Shown here piece by piece: positions 26,935-35,439 of a DNA stretch of 64,000 nucleotides. The first letter of the stretch is position 1; the number at the start of each line of letters is the position of its first letter. The translations under genes were made by a program, and so were the position numbers. Under the pieces are notes generated by a model. The model saw only the letters and a list, made by a program, of their open reading frames with translations, had not been told where the DNA came from and did no database searches. Source of the DNA: Actinomycetes bacterium (GTDB taxonomy: Bacteria; Actinomycetota; Actinomycetes; Actinomycetales; Microbacteriaceae); assembly GCA_023431405.1 (NCBI GenBank), contig JAEYVZ010000004.1, positions 11,170-75,169 on the forward strand, read 5' to 3'.

Positions 26935-27621
26935 GTGACAGACACGCCTCTCGTGATTCCGTTGTGGGCCGATCTCACAGCGGTGGGTCTCGGCGGGGTG
27001 CAGGGGGCGCTCTTCGCCGCCGGATTCGTGGGCCAGCGCCGCCTGGACATGCTGGGTGTCACGATCATCGGCATCGTCATGGGCATGGGCGGCGGTCTCA
27101 TCCGCGACCTGCTCCTGAACGTCGAACCGGTGACGCTCAAGAGCAACTGGTATCTGATCACCGCTGTGATCGCCTCACTGGTGGGGATGCTGCTGGCGAA
27201 TCTCTTCCAGCGCCTCCACGCGATCATCATCGGCCTCGACGCGGTGGTGATCGGGCTGTTCGGAGGCTTCGGGACGGCGAAGGCGCTCGTGCTGGGCCTG
27301 CCACCGGTTCCCGCGGTGTTCGTGGGGGTGTGCTCGGCCGTCGGGGGCGGCATCCTGCGCGACGTCTTCATGGGACTGCCGGTCGCCATCATGCACGTCG
27401 GCTCGCTGTACGCCGTGGCCGCAGGGGCCGGCTGCGCCGTCCTGGCGCTCCTGTACGCGCTCGGGCTGCCGCTGGTGGCAGCGTCGATCATCTGCATCCT
27501 CGTCACGACGGTGATCCGCCTGCTCGCTGTCATCTTCGACATCTCCCTGCCCGAGCAGCGCGCGCTGCATCGGCGGAAGGTCGCCCTCGAGACGAGCACG
27601 ATCCCCGTCATCAAGCAGTGA
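26935..27621 (+). CDS. TRIC-type cation channel family protein (UPF0126)
   Basis: Membrane protein of 228 residues with seven hydrophobic helices built from two repeats, each carrying the glycine-rich motif GGGLIRD or GGGILRD. These are the hallmarks of prokaryotic TRIC channels, monovalent cation channels of the cytoplasmic membrane. GTG start; GACAAT lies 6 nt before it (26923-26928), a possible -10 for a leaderless mRNA. Divergent from recO. A hairpin terminator overlaps its stop codon. Confidence 0.88.
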   Translation: MTDTPLVIPLWADLTAVGLGGVQGALFAAGFVGQRRLDMLGVTIIGIVMGMGGGLIRDLLLNVEPVTLKSNWYLITAVIASLVGMLLANLFQRLHAIIIGLDAVVIGLFGGFGTAKALVLGLPPVPAVFVGVCSAVGGGILRDVFMGLPVAIMHVGSLYAVAAGAGCAVLALLYALGLPLVAASIICILVTTVIRLLAVIFDISLPEQRALHRRKVALETSTIPVIKQ

Positions 27622-27630
27622 CGGGGATCG
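27599..27630. terminator. Hairpin overlapping the TRIC gene stop
   Basis: CGATCCCCGTCA (27599-27610), 8-nt loop, TGACGGGGATCG (27619-27630): a perfect 12-bp stem whose right arm begins with the stop codon TGA. It lies between the convergent TRIC gene and leuA and could stop transcription from both sides. Confidence 0.65.
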
Positions 27631-27656
27631 CGCTGCGCGTCGTCGTGGCCGCGCGG

Positions 27657-29417
27657 TCAGACCGTGGCGAGCTCCCCCGACCGCTCCCGGGTGCGGATCG
27701 CGCGGTTCACGCCCGAGACGATCGCCTTGAGTGACGCGGTGGAGATGTCGCCATCGATCCCCACGCCCCACAGCCGCTCGCCGTCGACGTTGAGTTCGAC
27801 ATAGGCGGCGGCTTGCGCATCGCCTCCGGCGCTCAGCGTGTGCTCGACGTAGTCGTAGAGCGTGATGTCGAAGCCTTGCGCGCGCACGACCTCGAGGAAG
27901 GCCGAGACGGGGCCGTTGCCGATCCCGGTCGTGACGATCTGCTCATCCCCGTCGCGGAGGGTGACGTCGAGCGAGACCTCTCCCGACATGTCGCTCTGGG
28001 TGCGAGTGGACAGCAGCTCGAACCGGCCCCACTTGTCGTCGTGCGATGCGGCAGGCAGGTACTCGTCGGTGAAGATGGCCCAGATCTGGTCGCTGGAGAC
28101 CTCTCCGCCCTCGGCATCCGTCTTCGCCTGGACGACTCCGGAGAACTCGATCTGCAGCTTGCGTGGCAGATCCAGTGCGTGGTCCGTCTTCAGGAGGTAC
28201 GCGACGCCACCCTTGCCCGACTGGGAATTGACACGGATGACCGCCTCGTACGAGCGTCCCAGGTCTTTCGGGTCGATCGGCAGATACGGCACCGCCCATT
28301 CGATCTCGTCGACGGAGACGCCCTCGGCCGCGGCTCGGGCCTCCATCGCCTCGAACCCCTTCTTGATCGCGTCCTGGTGGGAGCCGCTGAATGCGGTGAA
28401 GACCAGGTCGCCGGCCCAGGGGCTGCGCTCGTGCACCGGCAGCTGGTTGCAGTACTCGGCGGTGCGCTTGACCTGATCGATGTCGCTGAAGTCGATCTGA
28501 GGGTCGATGCCCTGCGTGAGCATGTTGACGCCGAGGGCGACGAGATCCACGTTGCCCGTGCGCTCCCCGTTGCCGAACAGGCAGCCCTCGATGCGGTCGG
28601 CCCCGGCCAGGTAGCCGAGCTCGGCAGCGGCGATCGCGGTGCCACGGTCGTTGTGGGGGTGCAGCGAGAGGATCACATTCTCGCGGTGGGCGAGATGACG
28701 GCCCATCCATTCGATGGAGTCGGCGTACACGTTGGGCGTGGCCATCTCGACCGTCGCGGGCAGGTTGATGATGACCTTGCGCTCGGGCGTCGGCTCCAGG
28801 ATCTCCAGGACCTGATTGCACACCTCGACGGCGAACTCCAGCTCGGTGCCGGTGTAGGACTCGGGCGAATACTCGTAGTACACCGCGGTCTCGGGAATCC
28901 GCTTCTCGAATTCGCGGCACAGGCGTGCGCCTTCGAGCGCGATGTCGATGATGCCCTGCTTGTCGGTGCGGAACACGACCTCGCGCTGGAGGACGCTCGT
29001 GGAGTTGTAGAGATGCACGATCGCCTGCTTCGCGCCTGCGATCGCTTCGTACGTGCGCTCGATCAGATGCTCGCGCGCCTGGGTGAGCACCTGGATGGTG
29101 ACGTCGTCGGGGATGAGCTCTTCTTCGATGAGCTGGCGCACGAAGTCGAAGTCTGTCTGGCTCGCGCTCGGGAAGCCGACCTCGATCTCCTTGTAGCCCA
29201 TGTTCACCAAGAGCTCGAACATGATTCGCTTGCGCTCGGGGCTCATCGGATCGATGAGAGCCTGATTGCCGTCGCGCAGGTCGACGGCGCACCAGCGCGG
29301 AGCCGTCTCGATCCGCTTGTCGGGCCAGGTGCGGTCAGGCAGATCGACACGGATCTGCTCGTGGAACGGCCGGTACTTGGAGACCGGCATGGCGGAGGGC
29401 TTCTGATTGTTCTTCAT
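27657..29417 (-). CDS. leuA: 2-isopropylmalate synthase
   Basis: First committed enzyme of leucine synthesis: condenses acetyl-CoA with 2-oxoisovalerate. The protein has 586 residues, the long actinobacterial form. The TIM barrel has Arg48-Asp49 in DLRDGNQALIDPM, the metal ligands in SLHPHNDRG and the GNGERTGNVDL signature; the C-terminal 130 residues are the LeuA dimer regulatory domain that gives leucine feedback inhibition. I chose ATG at 29417; the ribosome-binding site is GAGAAGAAG, about 10 nt upstream. That site is built into a hairpin arm of the upstream leader, suggesting translational control by leucine. Confidence 0.95.
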   Translation of the reverse strand: MKNNQKPSAMPVSKYRPFHEQIRVDLPDRTWPDKRIETAPRWCAVDLRDGNQALIDPMSPERKRIMFELLVNMGYKEIEVGFPSASQTDFDFVRQLIEEELIPDDVTIQVLTQAREHLIERTYEAIAGAKQAIVHLYNSTSVLQREVVFRTDKQGIIDIALEGARLCREFEKRIPETAVYYEYSPESYTGTELEFAVEVCNQVLEILEPTPERKVIINLPATVEMATPNVYADSIEWMGRHLAHRENVILSLHPHNDRGTAIAAAELGYLAGADRIEGCLFGNGERTGNVDLVALGVNMLTQGIDPQIDFSDIDQVKRTAEYCNQLPVHERSPWAGDLVFTAFSGSHQDAIKKGFEAMEARAAAEGVSVDEIEWAVPYLPIDPKDLGRSYEAVIRVNSQSGKGGVAYLLKTDHALDLPRKLQIEFSGVVQAKTDAEGGEVSSDQIWAIFTDEYLPAASHDDKWGRFELLSTRTQSDMSGEVSLDVTLRDGDEQIVTTGIGNGPVSAFLEVVRAQGFDITLYDYVEHTLSAGGDAQAAAYVELNVDGERLWGVGIDGDISTASLKAIVSGVNRAIRTRERSGELATV

Positions 29418-29432
29418 GATGATGTCGCTTCT

Positions 29433-29506
29433 TCTCGTCGCGGATGAAAAGGGCCGACGCCGATCTCCGCGACGAGAGGGGCCCTGACTACGAGGTCTCG
29501 TCGCGG
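29433..29506 (-). promoter_or_regulatory. Leucine-responsive leader (translational attenuator) of leuA
   Basis: Three 11-nt segments in mRNA order: S1 CCGCGACGAGA (29506-29496), inside the leader peptide just after the Leu codons; S2 TCTCGTCGCGG (29477-29467); S3 CCGCGACGAGA (29443-29433). S1 and S3 are identical and each is perfectly complementary to S2, so S1:S2 and S2:S3 exclude each other. S3 runs into the leuA ribosome-binding site. There is no T-run after S3, so control is probably of translation initiation rather than termination. The structure is read directly; the switching mechanism is inferred from known leader-peptide systems. Confidence 0.8.
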
Positions 29507-29535
29507 CGGCTAAGAAGAAGCAGGCCTGCGCGCAT
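29488..29535 (-). CDS. leuA leader peptide, 15 residues, four consecutive Leu codons
   Basis: Reads MRAGLLLLSRRDETS then TAG. Codons 5-8 are CTG CTT CTT CTT; CTT is a poorly used leucine codon in this GC-rich genome, which would make the ribosome sensitive to leucyl-tRNA supply. TATCGT (29547-29542) lies 6 nt before the ATG and the spacer is GAAGGA, so the peptide could start on a leaderless transcript or with that ribosome-binding site. It precedes leuA and overlaps segment S1 of the alternative hairpins. Confidence 0.8.
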   Translation of the reverse strand: MRAGLLLLSRRDETS

Positions 29536-29608
29536 TCCTTCACGATACACCCGCCGCCCTCCGCTCTGGAACGTGAGACGGTTTCGCCGTCGCCGACACT
29601 CCCCGATC

Positions 29609-30259
29609 ATGAACCGTCGCCGCTTCATCGCCATCGCCGCCGTCAGCGTGTTCGCGGGACTGGCATTGTCCGCCTGCGCCACCCCGAACACCGCCGGATC
29701 GCGTGCCGGCGGCAGTCCAGGCACGCCGTCCGCATCGGTGGGGCTGGGGTCGGTCGATCCTGGTCTTCCGGGCGGGGATGTCGTCGCACAGGGCACCGTG
29801 CTCGACGACGGCAGCGGGGCGGAGCTCTGCCTCGGCGCCGTCATGGAGTCCTATCCTCCGCAGTGCACCGGCATCCCGCTGAAAGGCTGGGACTGGGCCG
29901 GGATCGACGGCAGCGAGTCGAGCAACGGCGTGACCTGGGGCTCCTACGCCGTGCAGGGGAGCTACGACGGCACCTCCTTCGCCGTGACCCAGTCGCCGGT
30001 CATGCTCGCGCTGTACGACCCGATGATGGCGCCCGATCCCACCGGAGGAGAGCCGGGCGCCGCCACGGAGGAGCAGCTGGCCGAGATCCAAGATGCCGTC
30101 GCCGACCGGCTCGGCAGTGCCGTCCTGAGCGCCGCACCGGTCGACGGGTGGCTGTGGGTGGATGTCGTCTGGGACGACGGCACCTGGCAGGATGCCGCGG
30201 ACGGCGAGTTCGGCGAAGGGCGCGTGATCATCCGGTCGGCGATGCGCGAAGTCGGCTGA
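29609..30259 (+). CDS. Lipoprotein of unknown function
   Basis: Protein of 216 residues. A signal peptide (MNRRRFIAIAAVSVFAGLA) ends in the lipobox LSAC, so the mature protein is lipid-anchored at Cys on the outer face of the membrane. A Gly/Ser/Thr-rich spacer follows. The mature domain, from about residue 55, contains paired Cys (LCLGAV and PQCTGIPL) and ends in a region rich in Trp and Asp (WLWVDVVWDDGTWQ). No family recognised. No clear ribosome-binding site. Divergent from the leuA leader. Confidence 0.75.
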   Translation: MNRRRFIAIAAVSVFAGLALSACATPNTAGSRAGGSPGTPSASVGLGSVDPGLPGGDVVAQGTVLDDGSGAELCLGAVMESYPPQCTGIPLKGWDWAGIDGSESSNGVTWGSYAVQGSYDGTSFAVTQSPVMLALYDPMMAPDPTGGEPGAATEEQLAEIQDAVADRLGSAVLSAAPVDGWLWVDVVWDDGTWQDAADGEFGEGRVIIRSAMREVG

Positions 30260-30293
30260 AGCGTCCGGCGGCTCTCCGGGGCCCGCACCCGTG

Positions 30294-31232
30294 TCAGGGG
30301 ATGAGGGCGATCTTCCCACCGGGATGTCCGGAGGTGAGGCGCCGCATCGCCTCGTGCATCTCGTCGAGGGGGTAGGTCGCCGCCATGGGCACGACGAGGT
30401 CGCCGCGCGCGGCCATCGCGACCAGTTCGCTCCGGACTCCGTCGCGGAATGCGGCGCTGGCAGGCATACGGCCCGCGATCATGCGGATGCCCGCGGTTCG
30501 AGCGCTCTCACCGCCGACGACGGTAACGATCCTGTCCCTGTCGGCGACCAGCGTCACAGAGGCGTCGATCGCTTCTGGGGTCCCGGCGGCGTCCAGTGCC
30601 GCGGCGAAGCCCCCCTCTTCGGCGGCATTGCGGAGCCGCTCGATGAGTCCCGCGCCGTAGGCGACAGGGGTGCCGCCGAACGCGCGCACCCGATCGAACG
30701 ATGCGGGTGACGCCGTCGCCACGACGCGGACATCGCGCAGCCGGGCGAGCTGCAGGACCGCGAGACCGACGGCGCCCGAACCCCCGTGCAAGACGATCGT
30801 CTCGCCCGCCTCGACGCGCGTGACCTCGAGCATCTCGGCGGCCGTCGTCGCGGTGAGCAGCAGATTCGCCGCCTCCGGATGGGTCAAGGCGGACGGCTTG
30901 GCGAACACCTTGTCGGCAGGCACGGTCAGTTCGCCCGCGTAACCCCCCTGCACCCGGAACGCGAGCACCTCCTGCCCGATCGTGGCGGGACCGGACGCGA
31001 GCCGGGTGCCGGGCCCGACAGCGCTGATCTCCCCTGCGACCTCGTAGCCGATCGCGGCAGGGAACTCCGCGCCGGGCGCACCGGGCGCGACGTGCTTGTA
31101 GTCGGCCGGGTTCATACCGGCGGCACGCACGCGGATCGTCACCTCCCCTGCGGCAGGCGGGCGGACGTCGACGTCGACGAGTTGCCATGTCTCCGGTCCG
31201 CCGGGACGCAGTGCCTGCCATTGCCGAGCCAT
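30294..31232 (-). CDS. Zinc-less alcohol dehydrogenase/quinone oxidoreductase-like protein
   Basis: Medium-chain dehydrogenase/reductase of 312 residues. The GroES-like N-terminal half (RAAGMNPADYKH) lacks the catalytic zinc Cys, as in the quinone oxidoreductase branch, and the Rossmann motif is VLHGGSGAVGLAVLQLAR. NADPH is the likely cofactor; the substrate is unknown. ATG at 31232 shares one base with the era stop (TGATG), so it is translationally coupled to era and ends the long hrcA-to-era block. Confidence 0.85.
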   Translation of the reverse strand: MARQWQALRPGGPETWQLVDVDVRPPAAGEVTIRVRAAGMNPADYKHVAPGAPGAEFPAAIGYEVAGEISAVGPGTRLASGPATIGQEVLAFRVQGGYAGELTVPADKVFAKPSALTHPEAANLLLTATTAAEMLEVTRVEAGETIVLHGGSGAVGLAVLQLARLRDVRVVATASPASFDRVRAFGGTPVAYGAGLIERLRNAAEEGGFAAALDAAGTPEAIDASVTLVADRDRIVTVVGGESARTAGIRMIAGRMPASAAFRDGVRSELVAMAARGDLVVPMAATYPLDEMHEAMRRLTSGHPGGKIALIP

Positions 31233-32140
31233 CAGAACCCCAGACGGCCCAGCTGCTTCGGGTCGCGCTGCCACTCCTTTGCGACACGCACATGCAGCTT
31301 CAGGTAGACCCTGGTGCCGATCAGCGGCTCGATCTGAGCGCGTGCACGCGCGCCGACGTCTCGCAGGCGCGACCCCTTGTGCCCGATGATGATCGCCTTC
31401 TGGCTGTCGCGTTCGACGACGAGGTTCGCGTAGATGTCGGTGATGTCGGAGTCTTCGCGCTCGGCGATCTCCTCGATCGTCACCGCGATCGAGTGGGGAA
31501 GCTCGTCGCGTACTCCTTCGAGGGCCGCTTCGCGGATGATCTCGGCGATGCGGTCTTCGAGCGATTCGTCGGTGACGACGTCGTCGGGATACAGGGAGGG
31601 TCCCTCGGGCAGGAGCGAGAGCAGCTCATCGGCGAGCACGTCCAACTGGTCCTGGGTGACGGCCGACAGGGGGATGACGGCAGCCCAGTCCTCCCGGAGA
31701 CTGTCGACCTCGATGAGCCGCTCCGTGATCTGGTCGCGCGTCGCGACATCCGTCTTCGTCACGATCGCCACCTTCTTCGCACGTGGGTATCCGTCGAGAG
31801 AAGCGGCGATGCGCCGATCGCCGGGGCCGACCTTCTCGTTCGCGGGAACGAGGAAGCCGATCGCGTCGACGTCGCCGAGCACCTGCTCGACCAGATCGTT
31901 GAGGCGCTGGCCCAGGAGCGTTCGAGGCTTGTGGATCCCTGGCGTATCGACGATGACGAGCTGCCCGCCGGGGCGGTTGAGGATGCCGCGGATGGCGCGA
32001 CGCGTCGTCTGCGGCTTGTCGGACGTGATCGCGACCTTTTCGCCGACGAGCGCATTCGTGAGCGTCGACTTGCCGACGTTCGGTCGCCCCACGAAGGTCA
32101 CGAAGCCGGACCGGTGGGGAGACGGGGCAGAAGTGGTCAT
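31232..32140 (-). CDS. era: GTPase Era
   Basis: Ribosome-assembly GTPase that binds the 3' end of 16S rRNA. The protein has 302 residues: G1 GRPNVGKST (18-26), G3 DTPG, G4 in VTKTDV (Thr-Lys-x-Asp form of NKxD), and a C-terminal KH domain around GHKGSRLRDVG. Its start overlaps the upstream CorC-like gene by 4 nt. Operon position after ybeY and the CBS protein is standard in actinobacteria. Confidence 0.96.
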   Translation of the reverse strand: MTTSAPSPHRSGFVTFVGRPNVGKSTLTNALVGEKVAITSDKPQTTRRAIRGILNRPGGQLVIVDTPGIHKPRTLLGQRLNDLVEQVLGDVDAIGFLVPANEKVGPGDRRIAASLDGYPRAKKVAIVTKTDVATRDQITERLIEVDSLREDWAAVIPLSAVTQDQLDVLADELLSLLPEGPSLYPDDVVTDESLEDRIAEIIREAALEGVRDELPHSIAVTIEEIAEREDSDITDIYANLVVERDSQKAIIIGHKGSRLRDVGARARAQIEPLIGTRVYLKLHVRVAKEWQRDPKQLGRLGF

Positions 32141-33453
32141 GAGTCTTCCTTCACAACGTCGAGCGGGCCGGTCGTGCGGGCGCCGGCGCTGTTCTCGCCG
32201 GCCTCGGCACGTTCCACGAAGACGGTCGCCAGCCCGCGCCCTCGCCCCCGGGATGTGCCGCCGGTGATGACGAGACCGTCGTGCTCCGCCGTGGCACCGG
32301 GAAGCGGGACGCGCCCGAGGAGCTTGCCGAGAAGCCCTCCGATCGAGTCGACATCATCGTCTTCGAGTTCGATGCCGAAGATCTCCCCCACCTCATCGAG
32401 ACCCAGGCGAGCGCTCACGCGGTAGCGGCCGTCGCCGAGGTCGACGACTTCGTTGGGACGCGTGTCGTACTCGTCGGCGATCTCGCCGACCAGCTCCTCG
32501 ATGAGGTCCTCCAGGGTGACCAGCCCGGCGATGCCGCCGTACTCGTCGACGACGAGGCAGACGTGCACGGCGTCCCGCTTCATCTGCTGCAGGAGGGTCT
32601 CAGCTCGCATCGATTCGGGTACGAACACGGCGGGCCGAGCGATGCGGCTGACGGGAGCGGTGCGCCACGTGCGCTCGTCGCGGTAGGCGAACTGCACGAG
32701 GTCCTTCAGGTAGACGACACCCGTGATGTCATCGGCGTCGTCGTCGGCGATCGGGATGCGGGAGACGCCCTTGTCGAGGAAGAGCTGCATGGCCTCCTGC
32801 GTCGTGGCCGCGGCATCCATCGTCACCATGTCGGTGCGCGGCACCATCACCGCGCGCACGAAGGTGTCGGTGAAGTCGAAGACCGAGTGGATGAGGTCAC
32901 GATCGTCCTCTTCGATGAGGTCCTGCGAGGCCGCCTCGTCCACCATGCTCAGCAGCTGCTCTTCGGACGCGAACGAGGTGCCGCGGGCCACTCCCGGAGT
33001 CACTCGGTTGCCGAGGATCACCAGCAGATGCGCGAGGGGTCCGAGCACGATCCGCGCGCCGCGTACGACCGGCGCGCACGTGCGCAGCAGAGCCTTGGCA
33101 TGCTGGCGGCCGAAACTGCGCGGGCTCGCGCCCACGAGTACGAACGAGACCGCGGTCATGAGCACCGCGGCGGCGAGCATGGCCCACCAGATGCTGTCGA
33201 ACAGGAGCGTGAAGGCCCCCATCACGAGGACCGCAGCGGTCGTCTCGGTGAGGATCCGCATGAACACCACCGCGTGCACATGCACCTCGGGGTCTGCAGC
33301 CATCCGCTCAAGCGAGTCTCGCCTGCGCGCGGTGGTCGCCATCTCGGCCAGGTCGGCCCGTGAGGTGACGCCGAGGGCGGCATCGAGGGCAGCCATGAGA
33401 CCGCCGAGGGCGACGAGCAGTGCGGCCGCGAGGAGGAGCAGAACCTCGGTCAT
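32137..33453 (-). CDS. CNNM/HlyC-CorC family protein with CBS domains
   Basis: Membrane protein of 438 residues. The N-terminal DUF21 region has about four hydrophobic helices (residues 1-165), two CBS domains follow (around 205-330), and a CorC_HlyC transporter-associated domain ends the protein. Members are magnesium (or divalent cation) efflux or resistance proteins. The last 30 residues are Gly/Arg-rich and probably disordered. It overlaps ybeY upstream and era downstream by 4 nt each. Confidence 0.9.
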   Translation of the reverse strand: MTEVLLLLAAALLVALGGLMAALDAALGVTSRADLAEMATTARRRDSLERMAADPEVHVHAVVFMRILTETTAAVLVMGAFTLLFDSIWWAMLAAAVLMTAVSFVLVGASPRSFGRQHAKALLRTCAPVVRGARIVLGPLAHLLVILGNRVTPGVARGTSFASEEQLLSMVDEAASQDLIEEDDRDLIHSVFDFTDTFVRAVMVPRTDMVTMDAAATTQEAMQLFLDKGVSRIPIADDDADDITGVVYLKDLVQFAYRDERTWRTAPVSRIARPAVFVPESMRAETLLQQMKRDAVHVCLVVDEYGGIAGLVTLEDLIEELVGEIADEYDTRPNEVVDLGDGRYRVSARLGLDEVGEIFGIELEDDDVDSIGGLLGKLLGRVPLPGATAEHDGLVITGGTSRGRGRGLATVFVERAEAGENSAGARTTGPLDVVKEDS

Positions 33454-33917
33454 GCGCGGCGACGGCGTTCCGCCGCCTGGAAAGCGGCGATGAGCTCACG
33501 CTGCAGCCCGAACATCTCGCGCTCCTCCTCGGGCTCGGCGTGGTCGAAGCCCAGGAGGTGCAGCAGGCCGTGCGTCGTCAGCAGGATCAACTCGTCGATC
33601 GTCGCGTGTCCGGCCGCGAGAGCCTGCGTCTCGGCCACCTGCGGACACAGCACGATGTCGCCGAGCAGACCTGCCGGGGTCGGCTGGTCCTCCGTGCCCG
33701 GGCGCAGCTCGTCCATGGGGAAGCTCAGCACATCGGTCGGGCCGGGCTCGTCCATCCACTGCACGTGGAGCGCCTCCATGGCGCCCTCGTCGACGAGGAG
33801 GATCGCGACATCGGCATCGGGGCTGACGTTGAGCTCGGCGAGGTTCTGCTCGGTCAGGCGCAGCAGCACCGTCTCGTCGACGGCGACACCCGACTCGTTG
33901 GTGATCTCGATGGTCAT
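33450..33917 (-). CDS. ybeY: Endoribonuclease YbeY (rRNA maturation)
   Basis: Zinc-dependent endoribonuclease for 16S rRNA 3'-end maturation and ribosome quality control. The protein has 155 residues with the metal motif H-G-x3-H-x5-H (THGLLHLLGFDH) near the C-terminus, and DVLSFPMDE in the middle. It overlaps phoH and the CorC-like gene by 4 nt each. Confidence 0.96.
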   Translation of the reverse strand: MTIEITNESGVAVDETVLLRLTEQNLAELNVSPDADVAILLVDEGAMEALHVQWMDEPGPTDVLSFPMDELRPGTEDQPTPAGLLGDIVLCPQVAETQALAAGHATIDELILLTTHGLLHLLGFDHAEPEEEREMFGLQRELIAAFQAAERRRRA

Positions 33918-35032
33918 GAGCGGCCTCGTTTCGGGCTGTGGTCTCGCGGCGGAAGGTGATCACGAGGTCCGGCCGGCCGGCGTCCGTCGCGTGAGTCCAT
34001 CGCCCGGCGCCGCTCGGCACGGTTCGCGAACTCGGTCGCCTCGTCGCGCTCGCGGCGGGACGCGAGGCGCTGTTCGTCGTACTCCGTGTAGGCGTCGACG
34101 ATGCGACCGACGAGCGTGTGACGCACCACATCGTCGCTCGTGAGGTACGAGAAGTGGATGTCGTCGATGTCCTTCAGGACGCGGGTGACGAGGCGGAGGC
34201 CGGAGGCCCCCTGGGGCAGGTCGATCTGGGTGATGTCCCCGGTGACGACCATGCGGGTACCGAAGCCGAGACGCGTGAGGAACATCTTCATCTGCTCTGG
34301 CGTGGTGTTCTGCGCTTCATCGAGCACCACGAAGGAGTCGTTCAGGGTGCGGCCGCGCATGTAGGCCAGCGGGGCGACCTCGATCGTGCCGGATGCCATG
34401 AGCTTGGGCACGAGCTCCGGATCGAGCATCTCGTTGAGCGCGTCGTAGAGCGGGCGCAGATAGGGGTCGATCTTGTCGGTCAGGCTGCCCGGCAGGAAGC
34501 CGAGCCGCTCCCCTGCTTCGATCGCCGGGCGGCTGAGGATGATCCTGCTGACCTCTTTGCGCTGAAGCGCCTGCACGGCCTTCGCCATGGCGAGGTAGGT
34601 CTTTCCCGTGCCTGCCGGACCGATGCCGAAGACGATCGTGTTCTCCTCGATCGCGTCGACATACGCCTTCTGCCCGAGCGTCTTGGGGCGGATGACCCGG
34701 CCGCGCGCGGTGAGGATCGCTTCACCGAGCACCTCGGAGGGGCGCATCCCGGGGTCGGAGCGCATGATGCGGCTGGACGCGGTCACGTCGGATGCGTCGA
34801 GACCCTGACCTGCGCGGGCAAGCGTGATGAGCTCCTCGACCAGCGCTCGGGCACCGGCGACGGACGAGGCATCCCCCGACAGGGTGATCTCGTTTCCACG
34901 CACATGCACCTCGACATCTGGATGCTCATGCTCGACGACCCGCAGCAGACGGTCCTGCGGTCCGAGGAGCTGAACCATCGCGATGCCGTCGGCGTGGATC
35001 CGCTCGACGGAGGGATCTGGGGCGTCAGCCAC
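33914..35032 (-). CDS. phoH: PhoH-like ATPase
   Basis: Cytoplasmic P-loop ATPase of 372 residues, probably involved in RNA metabolism with the adjacent YbeY. Walker A is GPAGTGKT and Walker B FVVLDEAQNTTPEQ. A KH-like N-terminal segment (VEVHVRGNEITLSGD) precedes the ATPase and a basic, probably disordered tail ends it. GTG at 35032 overlaps the HIT gene end by 8 nt and has GGAAGGCGG upstream. Confidence 0.93.
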   Translation of the reverse strand: MADAPDPSVERIHADGIAMVQLLGPQDRLLRVVEHEHPDVEVHVRGNEITLSGDASSVAGARALVEELITLARAGQGLDASDVTASSRIMRSDPGMRPSEVLGEAILTARGRVIRPKTLGQKAYVDAIEENTIVFGIGPAGTGKTYLAMAKAVQALQRKEVSRIILSRPAIEAGERLGFLPGSLTDKIDPYLRPLYDALNEMLDPELVPKLMASGTIEVAPLAYMRGRTLNDSFVVLDEAQNTTPEQMKMFLTRLGFGTRMVVTGDITQIDLPQGASGLRLVTRVLKDIDDIHFSYLTSDDVVRHTLVGRIVDAYTEYDEQRLASRRERDEATEFANRAERRRAMDSRDGRRPAGPRDHLPPRDHSPKRGRS

Positions 35033-35372
35033 CGAGTCCGCCTTCCGAGAGCCCGCCGCCGAGGACATGCGCATGCACGTGATCGACCGTCTGACCGGCG
35101 CCGGGGCCGGTGTTGAAGACCAGTCGGAAGTCGCCGTCTCCGTGCTCGGACGCGAGGCTGTTGGCGAGACCCACGAGCTCTGCCAGGAGGTCGGGGTCGG
35201 CGGCGGCGAGCTCGACCACGTTGCGGTAATCCGGCGTTTTCGGGATCACCAGCAGGTGGAGCGGAGCCTGGGGCGCGATGTCGCGGATCGCGAACGCGTT
35301 CTCGGTCTCCGCGATGATCTCCGAGGGGATCTCGCCCTGCAGGATGCGCGTGAAGATGGACGGTTCGCTCAT
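35025..35372 (-). CDS. HIT-family nucleotide-binding protein
   Basis: Histidine-triad hydrolase of 115 residues, HINT-like, acting on nucleoside phosphoramidates or adenylylated molecules. The triad motif HVHAHVLGG lies close to the C-terminus, as expected. TAGACT (35385-35380) lies 7 nt before the ATG, so this gene appears to have its own, possibly leaderless, promoter inside the longer hrcA-era block. Confidence 0.93.
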   Translation of the reverse strand: MSEPSIFTRILQGEIPSEIIAETENAFAIRDIAPQAPLHLLVIPKTPDYRNVVELAAADPDLLAELVGLANSLASEHGDGDFRLVFNTGPGAGQTVDHVHAHVLGGGLSEGGLGG

Positions 35373-35439
35373 GGCATCGAGTCTATCGAGGGCATGTCGC
35401 GGGCGGGGTCATGACGTCGCTCGGCCGCGGGCCGGGCGC

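Noticed and set aside
29433..29506. Classical transcription attenuator or T-box before leuA
   Set aside because: No T-run follows the hairpins and no T-box motif is present; the third segment covers the ribosome-binding site, favouring translational control.
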